Source: Streptomyces sp. NBC_01471
GTDB taxonomy: Bacteria; Actinomycetota; Actinomycetes; Streptomycetales; Streptomycetaceae
Direction of reading: 5' to 3'
Length of the DNA stretch: 64,000 bases
Assembly: GCF_041438865.1 (NCBI RefSeq)
Contig: NZ_CP109450.1
Span: forward strand, 4,423,001-4,487,000
Shown here: one piece after another, positions 55,545 to 63,143 of the stretch
How the letters are laid out: every line of letters starts with the position of its first letter
Numbering within the stretch: the first letter of the stretch is position 1
Program-made: the position numbers and the translations under genes
The notes under the pieces: model-generated
Database searches by the model: none
What the model was told of the DNA's origin: nothing
The model's input: the letters and a program-made list of their open reading frames with translations, nothing else

Positions 55545-58451
55545 ATGGGTGAGCACCGGGACGGGCAGCGGAGCGGGCAGAACAGTGGCCTGAGCAGTGG
55601 CCTGAGCAGTGGTCAGAGCAGTGGTCAGAGCAGCGACGATCTTGAGCGCGCGCTGCGCCGGTCCGTGCGCGGAGATGTCGCATTCGGGGTCACCGCCCGC
55701 TCCCTGACGACCATGGACGCCTCCAACTACCGCCGGGTCCCGCGCGGTGTCGTCGCCCCGCGCGACGCCGACGACGTGGCCGCCGTACTGGACGTGTGCC
55801 GCGCCCACGGAGTGCCCGTGGTGCCGCGCGGCGGAGGTACGTCCATCGCGGGACAGGCCACCGGCACCGGCGTCGTCCTCGACTTCACCCGGCACATGCG
55901 CGCGATCGTCTCGCTGGACGCCGGGGCCAGGACCGCCGTGGTCCAGCCCGGCGTGATCCTCGACGACCTGCGGTCGGCGGCGGGCGCGTACGGCCTGACC
56001 TTCGGTCCCGACCCGTCCACGCACGGCCGCTGCACGCTCGGCGGAATGATCGGCAACAACTCCTGCGGCTCGCACTCGGTCGCCTGGGGCACCACGGCCG
56101 ACAACGTCGTCCGGCTGACCACCGCCGCCTACCAGGGCGGCACCCACCGGCTCGGGCGGGGCTGGGAAGGCGCACCGGCCGGCCTGCGCGCACTCGTGGA
56201 CACGCACCTGGCACTGCTGCGCACCGGCTACCCGGCCGGTCTGCCGCGCCGGATCTCCGGATACGCGATCGACGCCCTGCTCCCCGAGAACGGCACCGAT
56301 CTGGCCCGCGCCTTCTGCGGCAGCGAGGGCACGCTCGGGGTGCTGACCGAGGCGACCGTACGGCTGGTCGAAGCGCCCCGCGCGCGGGCCCTCGCCGTCC
56401 TCGGCTACGCCCACGAGGGCGACGCGGCCGACGCGGCGGCCGGGCTGCTGCCGCATCACCCGCTGACCGTCGAGGGCATGGCCGCCGACCTGGTGCGCGA
56501 GCCCGCCGGGCTGCCGCGCGGCGGCGCCTGGCTCTTCGTGGAGACGGGCGGCGCCGACCGGGCCGAGGCCCGCGCGCGGGCCGCCGGAATCGTGCGCGCG
56601 GCCGACGCGCTGGACGCCCTGGTCATCGACGACCCGGCGGCCCAGCGCGTCCTGTGGCGCATCCGCGAGGACGCGAGCGGTACCGCGACGCGCACGGCGG
56701 ACGGGTCGGAGGCCTGGCCCGGCTGGGAGGACTGCGCCGTGCCGCCGGCCCGGCTCGGCGCGTACCTGCGGGACTTCCGCGCGCTGCTGAGCGCGCACGG
56801 TCTCCGGGGTACGCCGTACGGCCACTTCGGGGACGGCTGCATCCACGTACGGATCGACTTCGACCTCCTCACCCCGGGCGGTGTCGCGCGCTTCCGTACC
56901 TTCTCCGGGGAACTGGCCGCGCTGGTCGTCGCGCACGGCGGCTCGCTCTCCGGCGAACACGGCGACGGGCAGGCCCGCGCCGAGCTGCTGCCCACGATGT
57001 ACGGGGACGAACTGGTCGGCCTCTTCGGCCGGTTCAAGGACGTCTGGGACCCGGCGGGCGGCATGAACCCCGGCATGCTCGCCAGGCCGCACCGGCTGGA
57101 CGAGAACCTCCGCTTCGCGGTGCTGCCGTCGGAGCCGGTGGACGTGGAGTTCGGCTACCCGCACGACCAGGGGGACTTCTCCGCCGCCGTACGCCGCTGT
57201 GTGGGCGTCGCCAAGTGCCGTACGGAGACGGCGTCCGGGACCGACGTCATGTGCCCGTCGTTCCGCGCCACCGGCGACGAGCAGCACTCCACGCGCGGAC
57301 GCGCCCGGCTGCTGCACGAGATGCTGGCGGGCGAGGTCGTCACCGACGGCTGGCGCTCGGAAGAGGTGCGCGACGCCCTCGACCTCTGCCTCTCCTGCAA
57401 GGGCTGCCGCAGCGACTGCCCGGTCGGCGTCGACATGGCCACGTACAAGGCGGAGTTCCTGCACCACCACTACGCGGGCCGCCGCAGGCCCGCCGCGCAC
57501 TACGCGATGGGCCGGCTGCCCCGCTGGCTGCGTGCGGCGGCGCCCTACGCCCGCACGGTGAACGCGCTGGCCGGGGTGGGACCGCTGGCGTCGCTCGCCA
57601 AACGCCTGGGCGGGATCGCGCCGGAGCGGACCATCCCGGCGCTCGCGCCGCAGACGTTCCGGCGGTGGTTCGGCACCCGGGTGCAGCCGCCCGCACGCGT
57701 CGTCCTGTGGCCCGACACCTTCACCGACCACCTCGCCCCGCAGGTGGGCAGGGCGGCGGTGCGGGTCCTGGAGTCGGCGGGGCTCGGCATCGCACTGCCG
57801 CCGGACGGGGTGTGCTGCGGGCTGACCTATGTGACGACCGGTCAGCTCGACCAGGCCCGCGCGGTCATGCGGCGCACGCTGGACCGGGTGGAGCCGCTGC
57901 TCGACGCGGAGCTGCCCGTCGTCGTCCTGGAACCGAGCTGCGCGGCCGCGCTCAGGACCGACCTGCCGGAGCTGCTCGGTGACGATTCGCGCGCGCACCG
58001 GCTGGCGAAGGCGGTACGGACCTTCGCCCAGGCCCTGGAGGAGCAGGCCCCGCAGTGGCGGCCCCCGGTGCTGGACCGCGAGGTGGCGGGCCAGACCCAC
58101 TGCCACCAGCACGCCGTCCTCGGCGACGCGGCCGAACGCCGGCTGCGCGACCGGGCCGGCCTGACGGGCGAACTCAGCGGCGGCTGCTGCGGTCTCGCCG
58201 GCAACTTCGGTTTCGAACGCGGCCACTACCAGGTGTCGGTCGCCTGCGCCGAGGAGCAGCTGCTGCCCTCGGTACGGGCGGCGGGGACCGGGGCGGAGAT
58301 CCTGGCGGACGGCTTCTCCTGCCGTACGCAGCTGGAGCAGCTGTCCGGGCTGGGCGGCCGGCCGGGACGGCATCTGGCGGAGGTACTGGCCGAGGGGCTG
58401 GACAGGTCCGTGGAGGGCGAGGGCCGGGCGGGAGCCGACCGGAAACCGTAA
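55545..58451 (+). CDS. Fused FAD-linked oxidase / Fe-S oxidoreductase (GlcD-GlcF type, D-lactate dehydrogenase-like)
   Basis: A 968-residue fusion. Residues about 55-230 form the FAD-binding PCMH domain (VVPRGGGTSIAGQA, GGMIGNNSCGSHSVAWG), 270-520 the FAD-linked oxidase C-terminal domain (EHGDGQARAELLP), 560-650 a 4Fe-4S pair (CLSCKGCRSDCPVGVDM), and 730-930 two CCG domains (VCCGLTYVT, GGCCGLAGNFG). This order is that of respiratory D-lactate or 2-hydroxyacid dehydrogenases that pass electrons to quinone. ATG 55545 opens with four 4-residue repeats from a 12-base DNA repeat. Palindrome 55514-55526 suggests regulation. Confidence 0.9.
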   Translation: MGEHRDGQRSGQNSGLSSGLSSGQSSGQSSDDLERALRRSVRGDVAFGVTARSLTTMDASNYRRVPRGVVAPRDADDVAAVLDVCRAHGVPVVPRGGGTSIAGQATGTGVVLDFTRHMRAIVSLDAGARTAVVQPGVILDDLRSAAGAYGLTFGPDPSTHGRCTLGGMIGNNSCGSHSVAWGTTADNVVRLTTAAYQGGTHRLGRGWEGAPAGLRALVDTHLALLRTGYPAGLPRRISGYAIDALLPENGTDLARAFCGSEGTLGVLTEATVRLVEAPRARALAVLGYAHEGDAADAAAGLLPHHPLTVEGMAADLVREPAGLPRGGAWLFVETGGADRAEARARAAGIVRAADALDALVIDDPAAQRVLWRIREDASGTATRTADGSEAWPGWEDCAVPPARLGAYLRDFRALLSAHGLRGTPYGHFGDGCIHVRIDFDLLTPGGVARFRTFSGELAALVVAHGGSLSGEHGDGQARAELLPTMYGDELVGLFGRFKDVWDPAGGMNPGMLARPHRLDENLRFAVLPSEPVDVEFGYPHDQGDFSAAVRRCVGVAKCRTETASGTDVMCPSFRATGDEQHSTRGRARLLHEMLAGEVVTDGWRSEEVRDALDLCLSCKGCRSDCPVGVDMATYKAEFLHHHYAGRRRPAAHYAMGRLPRWLRAAAPYARTVNALAGVGPLASLAKRLGGIAPERTIPALAPQTFRRWFGTRVQPPARVVLWPDTFTDHLAPQVGRAAVRVLESAGLGIALPPDGVCCGLTYVTTGQLDQARAVMRRTLDRVEPLLDAELPVVVLEPSCAAALRTDLPELLGDDSRAHRLAKAVRTFAQALEEQAPQWRPPVLDREVAGQTHCHQHAVLGDAAERRLRDRAGLTGELSGGCCGLAGNFGFERGHYQVSVACAEEQLLPSVRAAGTGAEILADGFSCRTQLEQLSGLGGRPGRHLAEVLAEGLDRSVEGEGRAGADRKP
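55584..55631 (+). repeat. 12-bp tandem repeat in the oxidoreductase N-terminus
   Basis: Two AGTGGCCTGAGC units and two AGTGGTCAGAGC units encode SGLSSGLSSGQSSGQS at residues 14-29. The repeat adds a flexible extension ahead of the FAD domain. Confidence 0.85.
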
Positions 58452-58488
58452 GAGGGAGATACGGCCCCGGGCCCTTACTCTGGACGTC

Positions 58489-59430
58489 ATGGATCCGATC
58501 GCCCCCGCCGACGCCAAGGCCCTCGACACCGCGCTGACCGAACCCTCCGCCGCCCCCGTCGCCGCTGGTGACTCCGGAGCCACCGGGCTGCGCGGTCGGC
58601 TGGGGCCGCTCGGGCTCGTGCTGGCCGGGGGGATCTCGGTGCAGTTCGGGGCGGCCGTCGCCGTCTGGCTGATGCCGAGGGCCGGGGCGCTCGGGGTCGT
58701 CTCGCTGCGGCTCGCCGTCGCCGCGATCGTGCTGCTCGTCGTGTGCCGCCCCCGGGTGCGCGGGCTGTCCCGGACGGACTGGGGCACGGTCCTGGTCTTC
58801 GGGGTCGCGATGGCCGCCATGAACGGCTTCTTCTACCAGGCGGCCGACCGCATCCCGCTGGGCGCGGCCGTGACCCTGGAGGTGCTCGGCCCGCTGGCCC
58901 TCTCGGTGATCGCCTCACGCCGCCTGGTGAACCTGCTGTGGGCGGGGCTCGCCCTCTGCGGGGTGGTGCTGCTGAGCGGCGGCGGATTCGGCGGTCTGAA
59001 TTTGGCCGGTGTGGCCTTCGCGCTCGCGGCGGGCTGCATGTGGGCCGCGTACATCATCTTCAGCGCCCGCACCGGCGCCCGCTTCCCGCGCGCGGACGGG
59101 CTGGCGCTGGCGATGGCGGTGGGCGCCCTGCTGATGCTGCCGCTGGGCATCGCGGACGCGGGCTCGAAACTGCTCGTCCCGAGCACGCTGGGTCTCGGCG
59201 CGGCGGTGGCGCTGCTGTCGTCCGTACTCCCGTACACCCTGGAGCTGCTCGCCCTGCGCCGACTGCCCGCTTCGACGTTCGCGGTCCTGATGAGCCTGGA
59301 GCCGGCCATCGCGGCGACGGCCGGTTTCCTCGTGCTGCACCAGGCGCTGTCCGGAGTGGACGCGCTGGCGATCGCGCTGGTGATCGTGGCGAGCATGGGC
59401 GCGGTACGCACGCAGGTCACCGGGAAGTGA
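58489..59430 (+). CDS. EamA-family exporter (RhtA-like)
   Basis: A 313-residue transporter with ten helices in two EamA halves: GPLGLVLAGGISVQFGAAVAV and LAGVAFALAAGCMWAAYIIF, with a final ASTFAVLMSLEPAIAATAGF. It resembles RhtA, which exports threonine and homoserine. ATG 58489 is used. It lies 37 bases after the oxidoreductase gene and may be co-transcribed with it, though substrate is not known. Confidence 0.88.
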   Translation: MDPIAPADAKALDTALTEPSAAPVAAGDSGATGLRGRLGPLGLVLAGGISVQFGAAVAVWLMPRAGALGVVSLRLAVAAIVLLVVCRPRVRGLSRTDWGTVLVFGVAMAAMNGFFYQAADRIPLGAAVTLEVLGPLALSVIASRRLVNLLWAGLALCGVVLLSGGGFGGLNLAGVAFALAAGCMWAAYIIFSARTGARFPRADGLALAMAVGALLMLPLGIADAGSKLLVPSTLGLGAAVALLSSVLPYTLELLALRRLPASTFAVLMSLEPAIAATAGFLVLHQALSGVDALAIALVIVASMGAVRTQVTGK

Positions 59431-59716
59431 CGCGGGGCCGGCGTGGTGGTGCCGGTCTGCGCACCCGCGCTCACTCCGTCCTGCGGGGCAGACCCATGAA
59501 GTACGTCACAGGGCCCTGAGGGGGCCGTACCGGTGCGTTCAGGGTCTGGTGCCGGCAACGGCCCGCCCCCGTCGGTGGATCCGGGGACGTCCCGGCGGTG
59601 GCCCGGGCGGGACGCGGCCCCGGGCCGCCCGGGGGCGACTTAGGTCACCCTTCCCCAGTGCCCTGCGGGCCTGGTAGGGATGGGGGTGGTTCTGCCAGTA
59701 CGTCGGAAGTGTCGCC
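59431..59716. other. 286-bp intergenic region
   Basis: No gene is supported. The first half is very GC-rich (GGCCCCGGGCCGCCCGGGGGCG near 59610) and could fold as a terminator for the EamA gene. A promoter for the small-protein pair should lie within 59640-59716 but cannot be pinpointed. Confidence 0.5.
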
Positions 59717-59968
59717 ATGAATCCGGACAACGCCACCGAGCTCACCCCCTTCGCGATCGACCTGACCTTCGAGGAGGCCCGGCGGCGGGCCGAGGTCGTG
59801 GCCGCGCTCGGGCCCGGCTGGGACCCGGTGGCCGCACTCCGGGGTGAGGACGAGGCGTACGCCCTCCTCTACTCGGGTCTCGACGCGGAGCAGCGGCGCA
59901 CCTACGACATGCTGGTGGCGGCGGGTGTCCTGCCCGGGGAGGAGCCGGGCCGTGCGGCTGCCCATTGA
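59717..59968 (+). CDS. Small DUF6400-like protein
   Basis: An 83-residue soluble acidic protein: TPFAIDLTFEEARRRAEVVA, then DEAYALLYSGLDAEQRRTYD and AAGVLPG. I recall this pattern as DUF6400, a small family of Streptomyces. The start of the next gene lies inside its last five codons. Function unknown. Confidence 0.75.
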   Translation: MNPDNATELTPFAIDLTFEEARRRAEVVAALGPGWDPVAALRGEDEAYALLYSGLDAEQRRTYDMLVAAGVLPGEEPGRAAAH

Positions 59969-60197
59969 TCCGCAGGCGGACTCCGGCCGTCGCGCCTGGG
60001 TGGCCTGCCCCGTCTGTGACGACGCGCGCCACTGCGAGACCTGCGCCGGCCGCCGCAACTGCTTCGAGCACTGGCGCTATCTGATCTCCAACAAGGGGCC
60101 GGTCGTCCACCTCCAGTGCCCGCGGTGCACGCACATGTGGTCCTGGAACACCCGGCCCGGCGTCACCGGCCGCGGTGACGGCGAGAGCCGACATTAA
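59952..60197 (+). CDS. Small zinc-ribbon-like protein
   Basis: An 81-residue protein from GTG 59952, overlapping the end of the preceding gene by 17 bases. Cysteines form CPVC, CETC, C and CPRC sets (VACPVCDDARHCETCAGRRNC and VHLQCPRCTHMW), a zinc-ribbon-like layout. The first operator-like palindrome at 60197 starts at its TAA. Function unknown. Confidence 0.7.
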   Translation: MRLPIDPQADSGRRAWVACPVCDDARHCETCAGRRNCFEHWRYLISNKGPVVHLQCPRCTHMWSWNTRPGVTGRGDGESRH

Positions 60198-60214
60198 CTG
60201 ATTCATGATTCAGT
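60197..60214 (+). promoter_or_regulatory. Operator-like palindrome O1 (ACTGA-N8-TCAGT)
   Basis: ACTGATTCATGATTCAGT has inverted ACTGA/TCAGT arms with eight bases between. It lies upstream of the -35 box of the acyl-CoA dehydrogenase promoter and has the same design as O2, 55 bases away centre to centre. Confidence 0.7.
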
Positions 60215-60224
60215 AGCGCACTCG

Positions 60225-60254
60225 TTGACAGTGGCGCTCCATCCTCCAGATACT
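60225..60254 (+). promoter_or_regulatory. Sigma-70-type promoter of the catabolic operon
   Basis: TTGACA at 60225-60230 is followed after 18 bases by GATACT (60249-60254), which matches TATAAT at four positions. The -10 overlaps the second palindrome. The expected leader is about 40 bases. Confidence 0.65.
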
Positions 60255-60270
60255 GACTGACGGTTCAGTA
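60251..60270 (+). promoter_or_regulatory. Operator-like palindrome O2 (TACTGA-N8-TCAGTA)
   Basis: TACTGACTGACGGTTCAGTA has perfect 6-base arms with eight bases between and overlaps the -10 region. A TetR-family repressor is the usual user of such 18-20-base sites in acyl-CoA dehydrogenase operons of actinomycetes. No tetR gene for it lies inside the window. Confidence 0.75.
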
Positions 60271-60301
60271 AATCGCTTCTGCTGCCGTGTCTGGAGGCAT
60301 C

Positions 60302-61459
60302 ATGTCCGAGCTGCCCGCCGAACTGGTTCCGCTCACCGACGATCAGCGCGACATCGTCGGACTCACCCGGACCTTCGCGCGCGACGAGATCCGCCCGAGG
60401 GCGCGCGCGGTGGACGAGGCCGATGTCGAGACGCCCTGGGATCTGTGGGGCAGGGCGGCCAGGGTCGGGATCACCGGATTCATGCTTCCCGGGGAGTACG
60501 GGGGCGGCGGCTTCACCGATGTCTTCACCCAGTGCCTGGTCCAGGAGGAGCTGTGCGTCGGTGATCTGGGCATCGGCAATCTGCTCTGTTCCAACGGCTT
60601 CTTCGCCGACCCCCTCCTCGCGCTCGGCACCGAGGACCAGAAGCGCGCCTGGCTCACCCCGCTGGCCGGTCCGGACACCCCCATGACCTCGCTGGCCGTC
60701 ACCGAGCCGGGCTCCGGATCCGACGCGGCCTCCATCCGCACCACGGCGACGCGCACGGACGGCGGGTATCTGCTGAACGGTCAGAAGGCGTGGATCTCCA
60801 ACGCCGGAGAGGCCGAGCAGTACGTCGTGTTCGCCAAGACCGACCCGTCCCTGCGCTCCCGGGGCGTGACCGCCTTCCTGCTCCGCAAGGACACCGCGGG
60901 GGTCACCTTCGGCGAACCGATGCGGAAGATGGGCCAGCGCGCGATCGTCTGCCGGGAGATCTTCTTCAGCGACGCGTTCGTCCCCGAGGCGGACCGGCTC
61001 GGCGCGGAGGGCCAGGGGTTCCACGGGCTCATGCGCACCTTCGACATCTCCCGCACCGTGCTGGGCGCCGCCGCGACCGGCGTGGCCAGGGCCGCGTACG
61101 AGTACGCCCGCGACTACGCGAAGACCCGGCAGCAGTTCGGCAAGCCGGTCATCGAGCACCAGGCGGTGGCCTTCCGGCTCGCGGACATGCGGACGCGCGT
61201 CGAGCAGGCGCGGCTCATGACCTGGCGGGCCGCGAAGCGGCTCGACGCCGGCCTGGACGCCACGGCGGAGGCCGCCATGGCCAAGCTGACGGCATCGGAG
61301 ACCGCCGCGTACTGCACCTGGGCGGCGGTCCAGACGCTCGGCGGATGGGGCTACTCCCGCGAGTATCCGGTGGAGCAGTGGATGCGCGACGCCAGGCTGG
61401 AGGAGATCGAGGAGGGCACATCGGACATCATGCGCCTCGTGATCTCGCGGGGGATGTGA
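60302..61459 (+). CDS. Acyl-CoA dehydrogenase
   Basis: A 385-residue FAD-dependent acyl-CoA dehydrogenase. Signatures are SLAVTEPGSGSDAASI, QKAWISNAG, the FAD contact region RQQFGKPVIEHQAVAFRLAD, and the C-terminal QTLGGWGYSREYPVEQWMRDARLEEIEEGTS-type region with the catalytic Glu in EIEEGTSDIM. ATG 60302 follows TCTGGAGG. It is the first gene of a three-gene or longer operon; the next gene starts two bases after its stop. Substrate chain is unknown; a short branched acyl-CoA is plausible given the downstream genes. Confidence 0.94.
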   Translation: MSELPAELVPLTDDQRDIVGLTRTFARDEIRPRARAVDEADVETPWDLWGRAARVGITGFMLPGEYGGGGFTDVFTQCLVQEELCVGDLGIGNLLCSNGFFADPLLALGTEDQKRAWLTPLAGPDTPMTSLAVTEPGSGSDAASIRTTATRTDGGYLLNGQKAWISNAGEAEQYVVFAKTDPSLRSRGVTAFLLRKDTAGVTFGEPMRKMGQRAIVCREIFFSDAFVPEADRLGAEGQGFHGLMRTFDISRTVLGAAATGVARAAYEYARDYAKTRQQFGKPVIEHQAVAFRLADMRTRVEQARLMTWRAAKRLDAGLDATAEAAMAKLTASETAAYCTWAAVQTLGGWGYSREYPVEQWMRDARLEEIEEGTSDIMRLVISRGM

Positions 61460-61460
61460 G

Positions 61461-63143
61461 ATGAGCGAGCACAGCGCACCCCGCCTCTCCGGCGGAGCCG
61501 AGTCCGCGATGTCCGGCGGACAAGCCGTCGTCAGATCCCTCGCGGCGCACGGCGTGCGGGAGGTCTTCGGGATCCCCGGCACCCACAACCTGGAGGTGTA
61601 CCGGTACCTGCGGCGTTACGGCATCGACCAGGTGACGCCGCGTCACGAGCAGGGTGCGGGCTACGCGGCGGACGCGTACGCCCGGGTGAGCGGCCGGCCA
61701 GGGGTCGCGATCACCACCACCGGGCCCGCGCTGCTGAACGTCGCCGCAGCGGTCGGACAGGCGTACTCGGACAGCGTGCCGCTGCTCGTCGTCTCGCCCG
61801 GCATGCCGCTGCGGCACCCCCGGCTCTCCAACGGGCTGCTGCACGAGATGCGCAGCCAGACGGACGCGGTGCGCGGTGTGGCGGCCTTCAGCCACCGGGT
61901 GTCGTCGGTCGACGAGATCGGCGCGGCCGTGGCGCGGGCGTTCGCGCTGTTCCGTACGGGCCGGCCGCGGCCCGCGCACATCGAGATCCCGCTCGACCTG
62001 CTGGAGGCCGCCGAACCGGTGGGCGCGATCCGGCTCGCCCCGCCCGCCGCGCCGGTGGTTCCCCCGCGCGCCGAGGTGGACCGGGCGGCGGACGCCCTGC
62101 GCGCGGCGCGGCGCCCGGCGATCGTGCTCGGGGGCGGTGCGCGCGACGCGGGGGCGGAGTGCCTCGCACTCGCCGAGGAGCTGGGCGCCCCGGTGGTGAC
62201 CACCGCGAACGGCAAGGGCATCGTCTCGGAGACACACCCCCTGTCGGTGGGGGTGTCGCTGCACAGCCCGGCCGTCCAGAAGTGGCTGGCGGACCGGGAC
62301 ACCGTCGTCGCCGTCGGTACGGAGCTGGCGGAGTCGGACCTGTGGTCCGCTCCGCCGCAGCTGAACGGCGCCCTGATCCGGATCGACGTCGACCCGGCCC
62401 AGATGTACGCGGAGCCGGTCGCCGGGCACCCCCTGGTGGGCGATGCCCGCGCGACGCTGGGCGCTGTCATCGATGCGCTGCGGGCGAGGGGTCGTGGGGC
62501 TGCCGCTGCCGGGGCTGCCGCCGGGCGGATCCCGTCCGTACCGGAGGGTGGCACCGCCCGCGCCGTCGCCGCGCTGCGCGTCGCCCGGGACGACGAGACC
62601 CGCGCCCGGGACGCCCGTTGGGTGCCCTGTCTGCGGGCCGTCCGCCGGGTGCTCGCCCCCGACGCCGTCATCACATCCGACAGCGCCCAGTGCTGTTACT
62701 ACGGTGCGCTGCCGCATCTGCCCGTCGGACCCGAGGGCCGGTACCTGCATCCCACCGGGTTCGGCACGCTCGGCTACGCCCTGCCGGCCGCGATCGGCGC
62801 GAAGACCGCCTGCCCCGGCCGGCAGGTCGTCGCTCTCAGCGGTGACGGCGGCCTGCAGTTCTCCGTCCAGGAGCTGGCCACCGCCGCGCACCTGCGGCTC
62901 CCGCTGCCCGTCGTGGTGTTCGACAACGGCGGTTACGGCGAGATCCGCGACGAGATGACCGCCCGTGGAGACACCCCCACCGCCGTCGATCTTCCCTGCG
63001 TCGACCTGCCCGCACTCGCCCGCGCCTACGGCGGTTTCGGCGAGCGGGCCCACTCAACCGATGAGCTGGCCGACGCGCTGGCCAGGGCGCTGACCGCGCC
63101 GGGCCCGACCCTGATCACCGTTCCGGAGGAGATACGCCGATGA
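61461..63143 (+). CDS. Thiamine-diphosphate-dependent enzyme (acetolactate synthase / 2-keto acid decarboxylase-like)
   Basis: A 560-residue ThDP enzyme with the three usual domains. The catalytic Glu is in TPRHEQGAGYAADAYARV (near residue 64), the middle domain has AIVLGGGARDAG, and the ThDP/Mg motif is LSGDGGLQFSVQEL...DNGGYGEI (GDG-N26-NN type). It resembles biosynthetic-like acetolactate synthases and benzoylformate or phenylpyruvate decarboxylases; the reaction cannot be set by sequence alone. The stop overlaps the ATG of the dehydrogenase gene (ATGA), so the 2-keto acid from that enzyme may be its substrate. Confidence 0.9.
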   Translation: MSEHSAPRLSGGAESAMSGGQAVVRSLAAHGVREVFGIPGTHNLEVYRYLRRYGIDQVTPRHEQGAGYAADAYARVSGRPGVAITTTGPALLNVAAAVGQAYSDSVPLLVVSPGMPLRHPRLSNGLLHEMRSQTDAVRGVAAFSHRVSSVDEIGAAVARAFALFRTGRPRPAHIEIPLDLLEAAEPVGAIRLAPPAAPVVPPRAEVDRAADALRAARRPAIVLGGGARDAGAECLALAEELGAPVVTTANGKGIVSETHPLSVGVSLHSPAVQKWLADRDTVVAVGTELAESDLWSAPPQLNGALIRIDVDPAQMYAEPVAGHPLVGDARATLGAVIDALRARGRGAAAAGAAAGRIPSVPEGGTARAVAALRVARDDETRARDARWVPCLRAVRRVLAPDAVITSDSAQCCYYGALPHLPVGPEGRYLHPTGFGTLGYALPAAIGAKTACPGRQVVALSGDGGLQFSVQELATAAHLRLPLPVVVFDNGGYGEIRDEMTARGDTPTAVDLPCVDLPALARAYGGFGERAHSTDELADALARALTAPGPTLITVPEEIRR

